Origin: Nocardioidaceae bacterium
GTDB taxonomy: Bacteria > Actinomycetota > Actinomycetes > Propionibacteriales > Nocardioidaceae
DNA: 64,000 bases
Reading direction: 5' to 3'
Assembly (NCBI GenBank): GCA_030655315.1
Contig: JAURVT010000042.1
Coordinates: forward strand, 62,001 to 126,000
Shown: positions 43,706 through 51,875 of the stretch, in pieces
Numbering within the stretch: position 1 is the first letter of the stretch
Layout: each line of letters starts with the position of its first letter
Translations under genes and position numbers: made by a program
Notes under the pieces: generated by a model
What the model was told of the DNA's origin: nothing
Seen by the model: only the letters and a program-made list of their open reading frames with translations
Databases searched by the model: none

Positions 43706-45283
43706 ATGAGCGACGTCGACGTCCGCTCCGTGCGCGCAGGTGGTGTCCCGCCCGAGCGCGACGAGCGAGCAGGAGTGCGCGGCTGGGCCGGGCTCGTGGT
43801 GCTGATGCTCCCGGTCCTGATGGTCAGCATGGACAACACCGTGCTGGCCTTCGCCCTGCCCGAGATCAGTGCCGAGCTGTCGCCGTCGGGCACCGCGCTG
43901 CTCTGGGTGGTCGACATCTACGCCCTGATGCTGGCCGGGCTGCTCGTCGCGATGGGCTCGCTCGGCGACCGCGTCGGACGTCGCCGTCTGCTGCTCGTCG
44001 GCGCCGTCGGCTTCGGCGTCGTCTCGGTCGTCGCGGCCTACAGCCCCAACGTCGAGACGCTGATCGCGTCGCGCGCCATGCTCGGCGTCTTCGGCGCCAC
44101 GCTGATGCCGTCGACCCTGTCGCTGCTGCGCAACATCTTCCGCGACCGCACCGAGCGCCGGATGGCCATCGCCACCTGGGCCGCGGGCTTCTCCGGCGGT
44201 GCCGCGCTCGGCCCGATCATCGGCGGCTGGGTGCTGGGCCACTTCTCCTGGGGCGCGATCTTCCTGATCAACGTCCCGGTGGTGCTCGTGCTCGTCCCGC
44301 TGGCGCTGTGGCTGCTGCCGGAGTCGCGCGACCCCAACCCGGGCCCGGTCGACCCCACGAGCATCGCCCTCTCGCTGACGACGATGCTGCCCGCGACCTT
44401 CGCGATCAAGCACCTCGCCGGCCACGGCGTCGACGAGCAGACCATCGCGGCGGTGGCCGTCGCGATCGCGAGCGGCTGGACGTTCGTGCGGCGCCAGCAG
44501 GCCCGCGCGGCGCGCGGCAAGAGCCCGCTGATCGACGTGAGCCTGTTCGCCGACCGCGTGTTCACCGGCGCGCTCGTGTCCAACCTGCTCAGCATCATGG
44601 GGCTCGCGGGGTTCTTGTACTTCGCCTCGCAGTTCCTGCAGCTCGTGGTCGGCATGGAGCCGATGGAGGCCGCGCTGGTGCTGGTGCCTGGCCTCGTCGC
44701 GACCATCGCCGCCGGCTTCCTGGCCGTGCGGATGGTGCGCGTGCTGAGCATCCGGGTCCTGGTGTCGGGCAGCTTCGTGCTGTCGGCCTCGGGCTACGCG
44801 ATCGCGGCCTTCGTCGGCGACGTGCCGACGGCGGCCTCGCTGCTCGTCGCGTTCACCGTGATGGGCATCGGCATCGGGCTGGCCGAGACGCTGACCAACG
44901 ACGTCATCATCGCGACGGTCCCGGCGAGCAAGTCCGGTGCCGCCTCGGCGATCTCGGAGACCGCCTACGAGATCGGTGCCGTGCTCGGCACGGCCGTCCT
45001 CGGCGGTCTGCTGACGGCGACCTACCGCGCCGGCGTGATGATCCCGTCCGACGTCGGACCGGTCGACACGGTGCGCGCCCAGGAGACGCTGGGATCGGCC
45101 CACCAGGTGGCCGCGGGCCTCGGCGACGAGGGCGCGATGCGACTGCTCTCCTCGGCGCACGCGGCCTTCGACCTCGGTGTGCAGCGCACCTCCGCGGTCG
45201 CGATCGGCGTCGCGCTGCTGGCCGCGTTCGTCGCCTTCCGCACCCTGCGCGGCGCCGACGTGGCCACCACCAACCACCAGTGA
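43706..45283 (+). CDS. MFS transporter, DHA2 (14-helix) drug exporter
   Basis: This 525-residue membrane protein has about 14 hydrophobic segments. Motif A appears as GSLGDRVGRRRLLL (near residue 84), the DHA2 signature MDNTVLAFALPEI is in the first helix, and motif C-like GGAALGPIIGGWVLG is in helix five. This places it with QacA/SmvA/LfrA-type proton-driven exporters of cationic or dye-like compounds. The ATG at 43706 has GAGGAGG-type sequence upstream. A TetR gene is divergent, with two operator copies covering the promoter, so expression is probably induced by a substrate. A palindromic repeat lies ten bases after the stop. Confidence 0.93.
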   Translation: MSDVDVRSVRAGGVPPERDERAGVRGWAGLVVLMLPVLMVSMDNTVLAFALPEISAELSPSGTALLWVVDIYALMLAGLLVAMGSLGDRVGRRRLLLVGAVGFGVVSVVAAYSPNVETLIASRAMLGVFGATLMPSTLSLLRNIFRDRTERRMAIATWAAGFSGGAALGPIIGGWVLGHFSWGAIFLINVPVVLVLVPLALWLLPESRDPNPGPVDPTSIALSLTTMLPATFAIKHLAGHGVDEQTIAAVAVAIASGWTFVRRQQARAARGKSPLIDVSLFADRVFTGALVSNLLSIMGLAGFLYFASQFLQLVVGMEPMEAALVLVPGLVATIAAGFLAVRMVRVLSIRVLVSGSFVLSASGYAIAAFVGDVPTAASLLVAFTVMGIGIGLAETLTNDVIIATVPASKSGAASAISETAYEIGAVLGTAVLGGLLTATYRAGVMIPSDVGPVDTVRAQETLGSAHQVAAGLGDEGAMRLLSSAHAAFDLGVQRTSAVAIGVALLAAFVAFRTLRGADVATTNHQ

Positions 45284-45292
45284 CGACCCTCC

Positions 45293-45363
45293 CGTCCGCG
45301 ATCTGATGGCACGGCGGGGTTCCCGGTCACCGGGAACCCCGCTAACCCGTCGGATCGCGGACG
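45293..45363. repeat. Palindromic element, copy A, at convergent gene ends
   Basis: Outer arms CGTCCGCGATCTGA (45293-45306) and its near-complement (45350-45363, one mismatch) enclose a 29-bp hairpin (45314-45342; 13-bp arms GCGGGGTTCCCGG). It lies between the MFS stop and the stop of the convergent carbonic anhydrase gene. A second copy with the same inner and outer arms is at 58889-58963, also between convergent genes, so a two-way terminator or mobile palindrome is likely. Confidence 0.85.
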
Positions 45364-45385
45364 AGGGGGGTGCGGCGGGGGAGGG

Positions 45386-45910
45386 TCAGTCCTCGGCGCG
45401 GTGCCAGTCGCGGATGTCGAGGTAGCCCAGGCCGTTGGCGCGGACCGCCTCGATCTCCTCGTCGGTGAGCTCGCGACGGACCTTGCCGGGCACGCCGGCG
45501 ACCAGGGACCGCGGCGGGACGACGGTGTCCTGCAAGACGACGGCGCCGGCGGCCACCATCGAGCCCTCGCCGACCACGGCGCCGTTGAGCACGGTCGCGT
45601 TCATGCCGATCAGGCAGTCGTCCTCGACGGTGCAGCCGTGGAGGACGGCTCCGTGGCCGACCGACACGCGCTTGCCGAGCGTCAGCGGGTGGCCGTCGTC
45701 GACGTGGCCGACGCAGCAGTCCTGCACGTTGGAGTCCTCGCCGATGACGATCGGGTTCTTGTCACCCCGGAGCACGGCGTTGTACCAGAGGCTCGCGCCC
45801 GCCTCGAGCGTCACGTCGCCGACGACGACGGCGCCGGGCGCGATCCAGGCGGTCTCGTGGACGACGGGGGCGGAGCCGTGGGCGGGGCGGACGATCGGTT
45901 CGGCGGTCAT
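45386..45910 (-). CDS. Gamma-class carbonic anhydrase family protein
   Basis: This 174-residue left-handed beta-helix protein has hexapeptide repeats such as VVVGDVTLEAGASLWYNAVLRGD, here residues about 28-50. Metal-ligand histidines appear in CCVGHVDDGHPLTLG, VSVGHGAVLHGCTV. This is the YrdA/PaaY-like gamma-carbonic anhydrase group. Some members hydrate carbon dioxide, others have unknown activity; activity here is unproven. TACGGT lies seven bases before the ATG at 45910 (minus strand), so it is leaderless. The SoxR-type palindrome at 45946-45967 lies just upstream of this promoter, between it and the divergent soxR gene. Confidence 0.9.
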   Translation of the reverse strand: MTAEPIVRPAHGSAPVVHETAWIAPGAVVVGDVTLEAGASLWYNAVLRGDKNPIVIGEDSNVQDCCVGHVDDGHPLTLGKRVSVGHGAVLHGCTVEDDCLIGMNATVLNGAVVGEGSMVAAGAVVLQDTVVPPRSLVAGVPGKVRRELTDEEIEAVRANGLGYLDIRDWHRAED

Positions 45911-45945
45911 GCCTGGAACCGTAGCGGCTCCTTGGCGGCCCCGAT

Positions 45946-45967
45946 GACCTCGACTATGGTCGAGGTC
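45946..45967. promoter_or_regulatory. SoxR-type operator (perfect dyad with TATG centre)
   Basis: GACCTCGAC (45946-45954) and its complement (45959-45967) flank TATG. The inner 18 bp have CCTC...GAGG ends in the same geometry as the enterobacterial SoxR box. The site is 17 bases before the soxR GTG and 23 bases upstream of the carbonic anhydrase -10 box. Confidence 0.75.
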
Positions 45968-45983
45968 GACGGACGGAGAGCCG

Positions 45984-46442
45984 GTGCCCGACGACCACGT
46001 GGCCGCACGACTGAGCGTCGGCGAGGTGTCCGAGCGCAGCGGCGTCGCGGTGTCGGCCCTGCACTTCTACGAGCGCCGCGGCCTGATCGCCGCGGAGCGC
46101 ACGAGCGGCAACCAGCGGCGCTACCGGCGCGACGTGCTCCGGCGGATCGCGCTGATCCGGATCGGCCAGCGCGTGGGGATCCCGCTGGCCGAGATCCGCG
46201 AGGCGCTCGACTCCCTGCCCGGCGGTCGGACGCCGACCCGTCGGGACTGGGAGCGGCTCTCGCGGCAGTGGCGCGAGGACCTCGACACCCGGATCGCCGC
46301 GCTGCAGGAGCTGCGCGACGACTTCACCGGCTGCATCGGCTGCGGATGCCTCTCGCTGCGGACCTGCACGGTCTACAACCCGGGCGACCGGCTCGGTGGG
46401 GACGGCCCCGGGCCGCGCCGGCTGACGGTGCGCGGGGACTGA
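45984..46442 (+). CDS. soxR: Redox-sensitive MerR-family regulator SoxR
   Basis: This 152-residue protein has the MerR DNA-binding domain ([26 protein letters not shown], then [14 protein letters not shown]), a dimer helix, and a cysteine cluster [12 protein letters not shown]. Its cysteines 117, 120, 122 and 128 show the C-x2-C-x-C-x5-C spacing that holds the [2Fe-2S] cluster in SoxR. In actinobacteria SoxR responds to redox-active compounds and controls a few oxidoreductase or exporter genes. The GTG at 45984 has GGACGGAGAG upstream. The dyad just upstream matches a SoxR box, so autoregulation and control of the divergent carbonic anhydrase gene are both possible. An MFS exporter lies one gene further away. 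Confidence 0.93.
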   Translation: MPDDHVAARLSVGEVSERSGVAVSALHFYERRGLIAAERTSGNQRRYRRDVLRRIALIRIGQRVGIPLAEIREALDSLPGGRTPTRRDWERLSRQWREDLDTRIAALQELRDDFTGCIGCGCLSLRTCTVYNPGDRLGGDGPGPRRLTVRGD

Positions 46443-46455
46443 CGGTCCGCGGGCG

Positions 46456-47043
46456 TCAGGGACGCGGGTCGGGCGACACGGGCGACGGCGCGTCCACGCC
46501 GAGGAGGGCGGCGCGCGCCATCGAGGTGAGCAGCGTGCGCATGGTCGTGTCGCCGAGGCGGGCGCTGTGCGGGGTGGAGTTGAGCAGGCCGAAGGTCGCC
46601 TGCACCGCCGCGCGCGCGGCGCCGCGGTCGAGGCCGGGCCTCAGCTCGCGCACGACGTCCACCCACGCGTCGACGTAGTCCAGCTGCAGGGTGCGGACGG
46701 TGCGCCGGCTCTCTGCGTCGAGGTTGGCCCAGTCGCGGTCCTGCACCACGATCAGCGCGGGCCGGGTGAGCGCGAAGTCGAGGTGCCAGGCGATCAGGGA
46801 CTCCAGGGCCTCGCGAGGGCCGTCCGACGACGCCACGCGGGCGCGGCCCTCGTCCCGCAGCTCCTCGCTGATGCCGATGAGCATCTGCGCGAGGACGGCG
46901 TCCTTGCCCGCGAAGTGGCGGTAGAGCGCGGGGCCCGAGACGCCGCACGCGGCACCGATGTCGTGGACCGAGACCCCGTGGAACCCGCGGTCGGCGAACA
47001 GCACCGCCGCGGTGTCGAGGATCTGCTGCTTGCGGTCCACCAC
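46456..47043 (-). CDS. TetR-family regulator, candidate controller of the leucine-degradation genes
   Basis: This 195-residue protein has a TetR helix-turn-helix (DRKQQILDTAAVLFADRG, then VHDIGAACGVSGPALYRHF) and a C-terminal domain with LRPGLDRGAARAAVQATFGL. It resembles TetR proteins found beside acyl-CoA carboxylase/HMG-CoA lyase operons in other actinobacteria (my recollection; not checked). I place the start at the GTG 47043 because TAGGCT lies seven bases upstream on the minus strand, implying a leaderless transcript. The long upstream extension to 47229 is then untranslated. It is separated from the carboxylase operon by one regulator gene. Confidence 0.88.
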   Translation of the reverse strand: MVDRKQQILDTAAVLFADRGFHGVSVHDIGAACGVSGPALYRHFAGKDAVLAQMLIGISEELRDEGRARVASSDGPREALESLIAWHLDFALTRPALIVVQDRDWANLDAESRRTVRTLQLDYVDAWVDVVRELRPGLDRGAARAAVQATFGLLNSTPHSARLGDTTMRTLLTSMARAALLGVDAPSPVSPDPRP

Positions 47044-47084
47044 GGGCGCGAGCCTACTGCCGGGTCGGCCACCAGGACGTGAGA

Positions 47085-47131
47085 AGGGCCCGTGGCCGGA
47101 TGCGGTGCGGGGCATCCGGGCCACGGGCCCT
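47085..47131. other. Long imperfect hairpin upstream of the TetR gene
   Basis: AGGGCCCGTGGCCGGATGC (47085-47103) pairs with 47112-47131 with a single bulged G. It lies in a divergent region, 29 bases upstream of the TetR -10 box, so it is not in a normal terminator position for either flanking gene. Confidence 0.55.
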
Positions 47132-47227
47132 GGAACGTCGGAGTTCTCGGGTCTCCGAGCGCGTGCCGCCGGTCGTACGGGGGACGAGGACCGGTGACCT
47201 GGACAAATATGCCACGTTCGGGTCAAC

Positions 47228-47250
47228 ATGTCGTGTCTACTTTACGACAT
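47228..47250 (+). promoter_or_regulatory. Inverted repeat before TrmB/LuxR-like gene
   Basis: ATGTCGT (47228-47234) and ACGACAT (47244-47250) flank a nine-base AT-rich centre containing TACTTT. This is the most AT-rich stretch of the intergenic region and lies 34 bases before the ATG, so it probably covers the promoter. Confidence 0.45.
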
Positions 47251-47283
47251 GGCGACGATGCGCCGCCGGACGCGGAGGTCGCC

Positions 47284-48264
47284 ATGAGCGTGCTGCTCGG
47301 CCTGGACGAGCCGGAGAGCCTGGTCTACCGGTTCCTCGTCTCGCAGGCCACCGCGACGCTGGACGACGTCGTCGCCGAGGTACGGCGTCCCGCGGCCGAG
47401 GTGACGGCGGTGGTCGACCGTCTCGTCCAGCGCAGCGTCGTGGTCCGGCACGCCGACGGGTCCACCGTGTCGGCGGCGCCGCCGGCCCAGGCGCTCGGCG
47501 CGGTGGTCGCCGACCGCCAGAGCGAGCTGCGGGCCGCCCAGGCCGAGCTCGACACGCTCGGCGAGCTCTACCGGACGGCGTCGTCGGGCCGCTCGCTCGC
47601 GGGGCTCGTCGACGTCCTGCCGGGCCAGGAGGCCGTCCACACGCGGTTGCTGCAGCTGCAGGAGTCGGCCGAGGACGAGTGGCTCGCCGTGGTGCGTCCG
47701 GGCGCGACCCTGCACACCCCGCGCAGCGGCGAGGCCGCCGTCCGCGCCCGGGCCCGCGGGGTGCGCAACCGGATCCTCGCGGCGCGGGAGTTCGTGGAGT
47801 CCTCGCCGCTGCTGTCGGCGGTGGTCGAGGCCGACCGGACGTCGCCCGGCATGACGGTCGTGCGGGTCCGCACCGCGCTCCCCGCCGCGTTCCTGGTCTT
47901 CGACCGGCGTGCGGCGATCATCCCCGTCCGTCCGACCAACCGGCGCTCGGACACCGGCGCGCTCGTCGTGCACGAGGGCCCGCTGCTCTCCGCGCTCGTC
48001 CATCTCTTCGAGCTGCTCTGGGAGGGTGCCGACCGGGTGGTCCCGAGCGACGTCGACGCCGCGTCCGGCGGCGCGGACCTCGACCCGCTCGACCGCCGGA
48101 TCCTGTCCCTCGTGCACGCCGGCATGACCGACCGCGCCGCCGGCGCCGAGCTCGGCCTGTCGATGCGGACGATCCAGCGGCGCATGCGCGACCTGATGGA
48201 CCGCAGTGCCACCGAGACCCGCCTCCAGCTCGGCGCCGCCGCCGTCCGTCGCGGCTGGCTCTGA
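47284..48264 (+). CDS. TrmB-like/LuxR-type transcriptional regulator
   Basis: This 326-residue protein has an N-terminal TrmB-like winged helix (VYRFLVSQATATLDDVVAEV, residues about 14-33, then AAEVTAVVDRLVQRSVVVRH). A central phospholipase-D-like or ligand-binding region of about 170 residues follows. A C-terminal LuxR-type helix-turn-helix ends it (LDRRILSLVHAGMTDRAAGAELGLSMRTIQRRMRDLM, cited as residues about 274-310). This two-HTH architecture is common in actinobacteria and poorly characterised. The ATG at 47284 has GGAGG six bases upstream. It is transcribed toward the carboxylase operon but is separated from it by 153 bases and a strong palindrome. Its target is not known. Confidence 0.82.
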   Translation: MSVLLGLDEPESLVYRFLVSQATATLDDVVAEVRRPAAEVTAVVDRLVQRSVVVRHADGSTVSAAPPAQALGAVVADRQSELRAAQAELDTLGELYRTASSGRSLAGLVDVLPGQEAVHTRLLQLQESAEDEWLAVVRPGATLHTPRSGEAAVRARARGVRNRILAAREFVESSPLLSAVVEADRTSPGMTVVRVRTALPAAFLVFDRRAAIIPVRPTNRRSDTGALVVHEGPLLSALVHLFELLWEGADRVVPSDVDAASGGADLDPLDRRILSLVHAGMTDRAAGAELGLSMRTIQRRMRDLMDRSATETRLQLGAAAVRRGWL

Positions 48265-48387
48265 CCCGCCCCGCCCCGCCCGTCCCACGATTCCCAGGTA
48301 GGCACGGTCTTCCGACGCCACCACGGAGAGCTTCCCGGGTGTGCGTCGGTCCTCCGTGCCCGGTGGTGCGGGAGTGACCCCTGGACA

Positions 48388-48415
48388 CCAGATGTTAACG
48401 ATCGTTAACATCTGG
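48388..48415. promoter_or_regulatory. 28-bp perfect palindromic operator of the carboxylase operon
   Basis: Half-site CCAGATGTTAACGA (48388-48401) is followed directly by its exact complement (48402-48415). The -10 box TAACAT (48406-48411) lies inside the palindrome, six bases before the leaderless ATG at 48418. A repressor bound here would fully block transcription. The TTAACGATCGTTAA core fits a TetR-family target. Confidence 0.9.
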
Positions 48416-48417
48416 GC

Positions 48418-49962
48418 ATGCGCACCCTCGTCGACGACCTCCGCTCCCGTCTCGCGCAGGTGCGGCTCGGTGGGCCCGAGCGGGCGCGCGAGCGTCACGT
48501 CGGGCGCGGCAAGCTGCTGGCCCGCGACCGGGTGGACCGGCTGCTCGACCCCGGCTCGCCGTTCCTCGAGGTGGGCGCGCTCGCCGCGACGGGGATGTAC
48601 GACGACGCGGTGGCCAGCGCGGGCGTCGTCGCGGGGCTGGGATCGGTCCGCGGCCGGATCTGCGTCGTGGTGGCCAACGACGCGACGGTCAAGGGCGGCG
48701 CCTACTACCCGATGACGGTCAAGAAGCACCTCCGCGCGCAGGCGATCGCGGCCGAGAACCGGCTGCCGTGCCTGTACCTGGTGGACTCCGGCGGCGCGTT
48801 CCTGCCGATGCAGGACGAGGTCTTCCCCGACCGCGAGCACTTCGGGCGGATCTTCTTCAACCAGGCGCAGATGTCGGCGCAGGGCATCCCGCAGCTGGCC
48901 GCCGTGATGGGCTCATGCACCGCCGGCGGCGCCTACGTGCCGGCGATGAGCGACGAGACCGTCATCGTCCGCGAGCAGGGCACGATCTTCCTGGGCGGCC
49001 CGCCGCTGGTGAAGGCGGCCACCGGCGAGGTGGTCACCGCCGAGGAGCTCGGGGGCGGCGACGTCCACGCCCGGCAGTCGGGCGTCGTCGACCACCTCGC
49101 CGAGGACGACGACCACGCGCTCGCGATCCTGCGCGAGATCGTCGGCACGCTCGAGCGCCCGACCCCGCCGAGCCTGCGACGTCACGAGCCCCGTGAGCCC
49201 GAGCTCGACCCCGAGGGCCTCTACGACGTCGTGCCCACCGACGCGCGCACCCCCTACGACGTGCGCGAGGTGCTGGCCCGCGTCGTCGACGCCGGGTCGC
49301 AGCACGAGTTCAAGCCGCTCTACGGCGAGACCCTGGTGTGCGTCTTCGCCCGCATCGACGGCTACCCGGTAGCGGTGCTGGCCAACAACGGGATCCTGTT
49401 CAGCGAGTCCGCGCTCAAGGGGGCGAACTTCATCGAGCTGGCCAACCAGCGCGGCGTGCCGCTCGTGTTCCTGCAGAACATCAGCGGCTTCATGGTCGGC
49501 CGCAAGTACGAGGCGGGCGGCATCGCCAAGGACGGCGCCAAGCTGGTCACCGCCGTCGCGTCGTCGGTGGTCCCGAAGCTGACGGTCGTGATCGGCGGCT
49601 CCTACGGCGCCGGCAACTACGGCATGTGCGGACGTGCCTACGACCCCCGCTTCCTGTTCATGTGGCCCAACGCGCGGATCTCGGTGATGGGCGGCGAGCA
49701 GGCTGCGTCCGTCCTGGCCACGGTGCGGCGCGACGGCCTCGAGGCCCGGGGCGAGTCGTGGTCGTCCGAGGACGAGGAGGAGTTCAAGGCCCCCGTCCGC
49801 GCGCAGTACGAGCACCAGGGCTCGCCCTACTACTCCACCGCGCGGCTGTGGGACGACGGCGTCATCGACCCCGTCGACACCCGCCGCGTCCTCGCGCTCG
49901 GCCTGGCCGCCGCCGCGTGCGCCCCCGTGCCCGAGCCGCGCTTCGGCGTCTTCAGGATGTGA
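48418..49962 (+). CDS. Acyl-CoA carboxylase carboxyltransferase (beta) subunit, probably methylcrotonyl-CoA carboxylase
   Basis: This 514-residue carboxyltransferase moves carboxyl from biotin to an acyl-CoA. The acyl-CoA site region has [21 protein letters not shown], cited as residues about 27-47, then [21 protein letters not shown], about 117-137. The biotin-side oxyanion motifs are [13 protein letters not shown] and [20 protein letters not shown], about 395-414. The AFLPMQ.EVFPDR and [11 protein letters not shown] features match methylcrotonyl-CoA carboxylase beta chains better than propionyl-CoA carboxylases, and the HMG-CoA lyase downstream supports that choice. The ATG is leaderless, six bases after TAACAT. 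The biotin carboxylase subunit follows after five bases. Confidence 0.93.
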   Translation: MRTLVDDLRSRLAQVRLGGPERARERHVGRGKLLARDRVDRLLDPGSPFLEVGALAATGMYDDAVASAGVVAGLGSVRGRICVVVANDATVKGGAYYPMTVKKHLRAQAIAAENRLPCLYLVDSGGAFLPMQDEVFPDREHFGRIFFNQAQMSAQGIPQLAAVMGSCTAGGAYVPAMSDETVIVREQGTIFLGGPPLVKAATGEVVTAEELGGGDVHARQSGVVDHLAEDDDHALAILREIVGTLERPTPPSLRRHEPREPELDPEGLYDVVPTDARTPYDVREVLARVVDAGSQHEFKPLYGETLVCVFARIDGYPVAVLANNGILFSESALKGANFIELANQRGVPLVFLQNISGFMVGRKYEAGGIAKDGAKLVTAVASSVVPKLTVVIGGSYGAGNYGMCGRAYDPRFLFMWPNARISVMGGEQAASVLATVRRDGLEARGESWSSEDEEEFKAPVRAQYEHQGSPYYSTARLWDDGVIDPVDTRRVLALGLAAAACAPVPEPRFGVFRM

Positions 49963-49967
49963 GCCCG

Positions 49968-51875
49968 ATGACCCCCACCCCCTTCACCACCGTGCTGGTC
50001 GCCAACCGCGGCGAGATCGCGCTGCGCGTCGTCCGTGCCGTGCGCGAGGCCGGCCTGCGCAGCGTCGCGGTCTACTCCGACGCCGACGCGGGCGCTCCCC
50101 ACGTGCTCGCCGCCGACGAGGCCGTCCGGCTCGGGCCCACGCCGGCCGCGGAGTCGTACCTCAGCATCGACGCGGTGCTCGACGCCGCGCGTCGCTCGGG
50201 CGCCGACGCCGTGCACCCCGGGTACGGCTTCCTGTCCGAGCGCGCGGCGTTCGCCCGGGCGGTCGCCGACGCCGGGCTGGTCTTCATCGGCCCGTCGGCC
50301 GACGTGATGGACCTGATGGGACGCAAGGACCACGCCCGGGCCGTGGCCGAGAGGGCCGGCGTGCCGGTGACCTGGCGCTACGAGATCAGCGCCGACGGGC
50401 ACGGGGCCGACGTGCCCGCGGACGCCTACCCGGTGCTGGTCAAGGCCGCGGCCGGCGGCGGCGGCAAGGGCATGCGCGTCGTGCGGGCGCCGGGCGAGCT
50501 CGACGCCGCCCTGGCGGCCGCACGTCGCGAGGCGGCCTCGGCGTTCGGGGACGACACGCTGCTCGTCGAGCAGTACGTGCAGGACGGGCGGCACGTCGAG
50601 GTGCAGGTGTTCGGCGACCACCACGGCACCGTCCTCCACCTGCTCGAGCGCGACTGCTCGGTGCAGCGGCGGCACCAGAAGGTGCTGGAGGAGGCACCGG
50701 CGCCCACGATCACCCCGGCGACGCGCGAGCGCCTGCTGACGTCGGCGGTCTCGCTGGCCCGCGAGGTCGGCTACGTGGGCGCCGGCACGGTCGAGTACCT
50801 CGTGTGGGGCCACGGCGACGACGAGCGGCTCGCGTTCCTCGAGATGAACACCCGGCTCCAGGTCGAGCACCCCGTCACCGAGGAGGTGACCGGCCTCGAC
50901 CTCGTCCGCTGGCAGCTCGACGTCGCCGCCGGCCTCCCGCTGCCGATCACGCAGGACGACGTGCGGTGCGACGGCCACGCCTTCGAGGCCCGGGTCTACG
51001 CCGAGGACCCCGGTGCGGGATTCCTGCCCCAGGCGGGCACGCCGTCGGTGGTCCGGTGGCCCGCGGGCGTGCGCGTCGAGACCGCGCTCGAGGCGGGCCA
51101 GGAGGTCGGCACCGCGTACGACCCGATGGTCGCCAAGGTCGTCGTCCACGGCGCCGACCGCGAGTCGGCCCGCCGGGCGCTGGTCGCCGCCCTCGACGGC
51201 TGCGCGGTCGTCGGGCTCACCACCAACCTCGGGTTCCTCAGACGCCTGGCGGCCTCGGACGCCTGCCGCGACGCAGCCGTGCACACCGCGTGGCTGGACG
51301 GCGACGCGGCCGAGCCCCTCGTGGCGCGTCCGCCGGTGCCGGCCGGCGTGGGCGCCGCGGCCGCACGCGCCTGGGTGCGCACCGAGCTCGGCACCGGACC
51401 GCTCGACCCGGGCCCGTTCGCGACGCGCGACGGCTGGCGCGCCGGCGGTCCCGCGGCTGACGTCAGCGTGGTGCTCACCGACGTCGACGGGCTCACCCGG
51501 GCGCACCGGGTGCCGCTCGCGGAGGTCGACGCCCCGGGCGCCGTCGCGTCCCGGGTGCGGGACGACCTCGTGACCGTGGTCGTCGAGGGCCAGGACTGGG
51601 AGTTCGTGCTGCCCGGAGCACGTCGCTCCGCGCAGGGGGCCGCCGGCGACGCGGACGTCGTCTCGCCGATGCCGGGCACCGTGCTCGACGTCGGCGTGGA
51701 GGTGGGCGCCGAGGTCAGGGCCGGCGACGTCCTCGGTGTCGTGGAGGCGATGAAGATGGAGCTCGCCCTGAAGGCGCCGCACGACGGCGTGGTGGCCCTG
51801 GTCGGCGCGTCGGTCGGCGACCAGGTGCCGCTCGGGCACCTGCTGTTCCGCGTCGACGCGGAGCCCGGCGCATGA
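49968..51875 (+). CDS. Acyl-CoA carboxylase biotin carboxylase/biotin carrier (alpha) subunit
   Basis: This 635-residue protein contains an N-terminal biotin carboxylase (VLVANRGEIALRVVRA, the ATP-grasp loop AAAGGGGKGMRVV near residue 165, and EMNTRLQVEHPVTE near 295). A middle BT-type region of low conservation follows, then a biotinyl domain with VVEAMKMELAL, whose Lys carries biotin. It carboxylates biotin with bicarbonate and ATP for the upstream carboxyltransferase. The ATG at 49968 is five bases after the previous stop, and its own stop overlaps the HMG-CoA lyase start (ATGA). Together these encode the fourth and final steps of leucine degradation around 3-methylglutaconyl-CoA; the hydratase and dehydrogenase are not in this operon. 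Confidence 0.93.
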   Translation: MTPTPFTTVLVANRGEIALRVVRAVREAGLRSVAVYSDADAGAPHVLAADEAVRLGPTPAAESYLSIDAVLDAARRSGADAVHPGYGFLSERAAFARAVADAGLVFIGPSADVMDLMGRKDHARAVAERAGVPVTWRYEISADGHGADVPADAYPVLVKAAAGGGGKGMRVVRAPGELDAALAAARREAASAFGDDTLLVEQYVQDGRHVEVQVFGDHHGTVLHLLERDCSVQRRHQKVLEEAPAPTITPATRERLLTSAVSLAREVGYVGAGTVEYLVWGHGDDERLAFLEMNTRLQVEHPVTEEVTGLDLVRWQLDVAAGLPLPITQDDVRCDGHAFEARVYAEDPGAGFLPQAGTPSVVRWPAGVRVETALEAGQEVGTAYDPMVAKVVVHGADRESARRALVAALDGCAVVGLTTNLGFLRRLAASDACRDAAVHTAWLDGDAAEPLVARPPVPAGVGAAAARAWVRTELGTGPLDPGPFATRDGWRAGGPAADVSVVLTDVDGLTRAHRVPLAEVDAPGAVASRVRDDLVTVVVEGQDWEFVLPGARRSAQGAAGDADVVSPMPGTVLDVGVEVGAEVRAGDVLGVVEAMKMELALKAPHDGVVALVGASVGDQVPLGHLLFRVDAEPGA

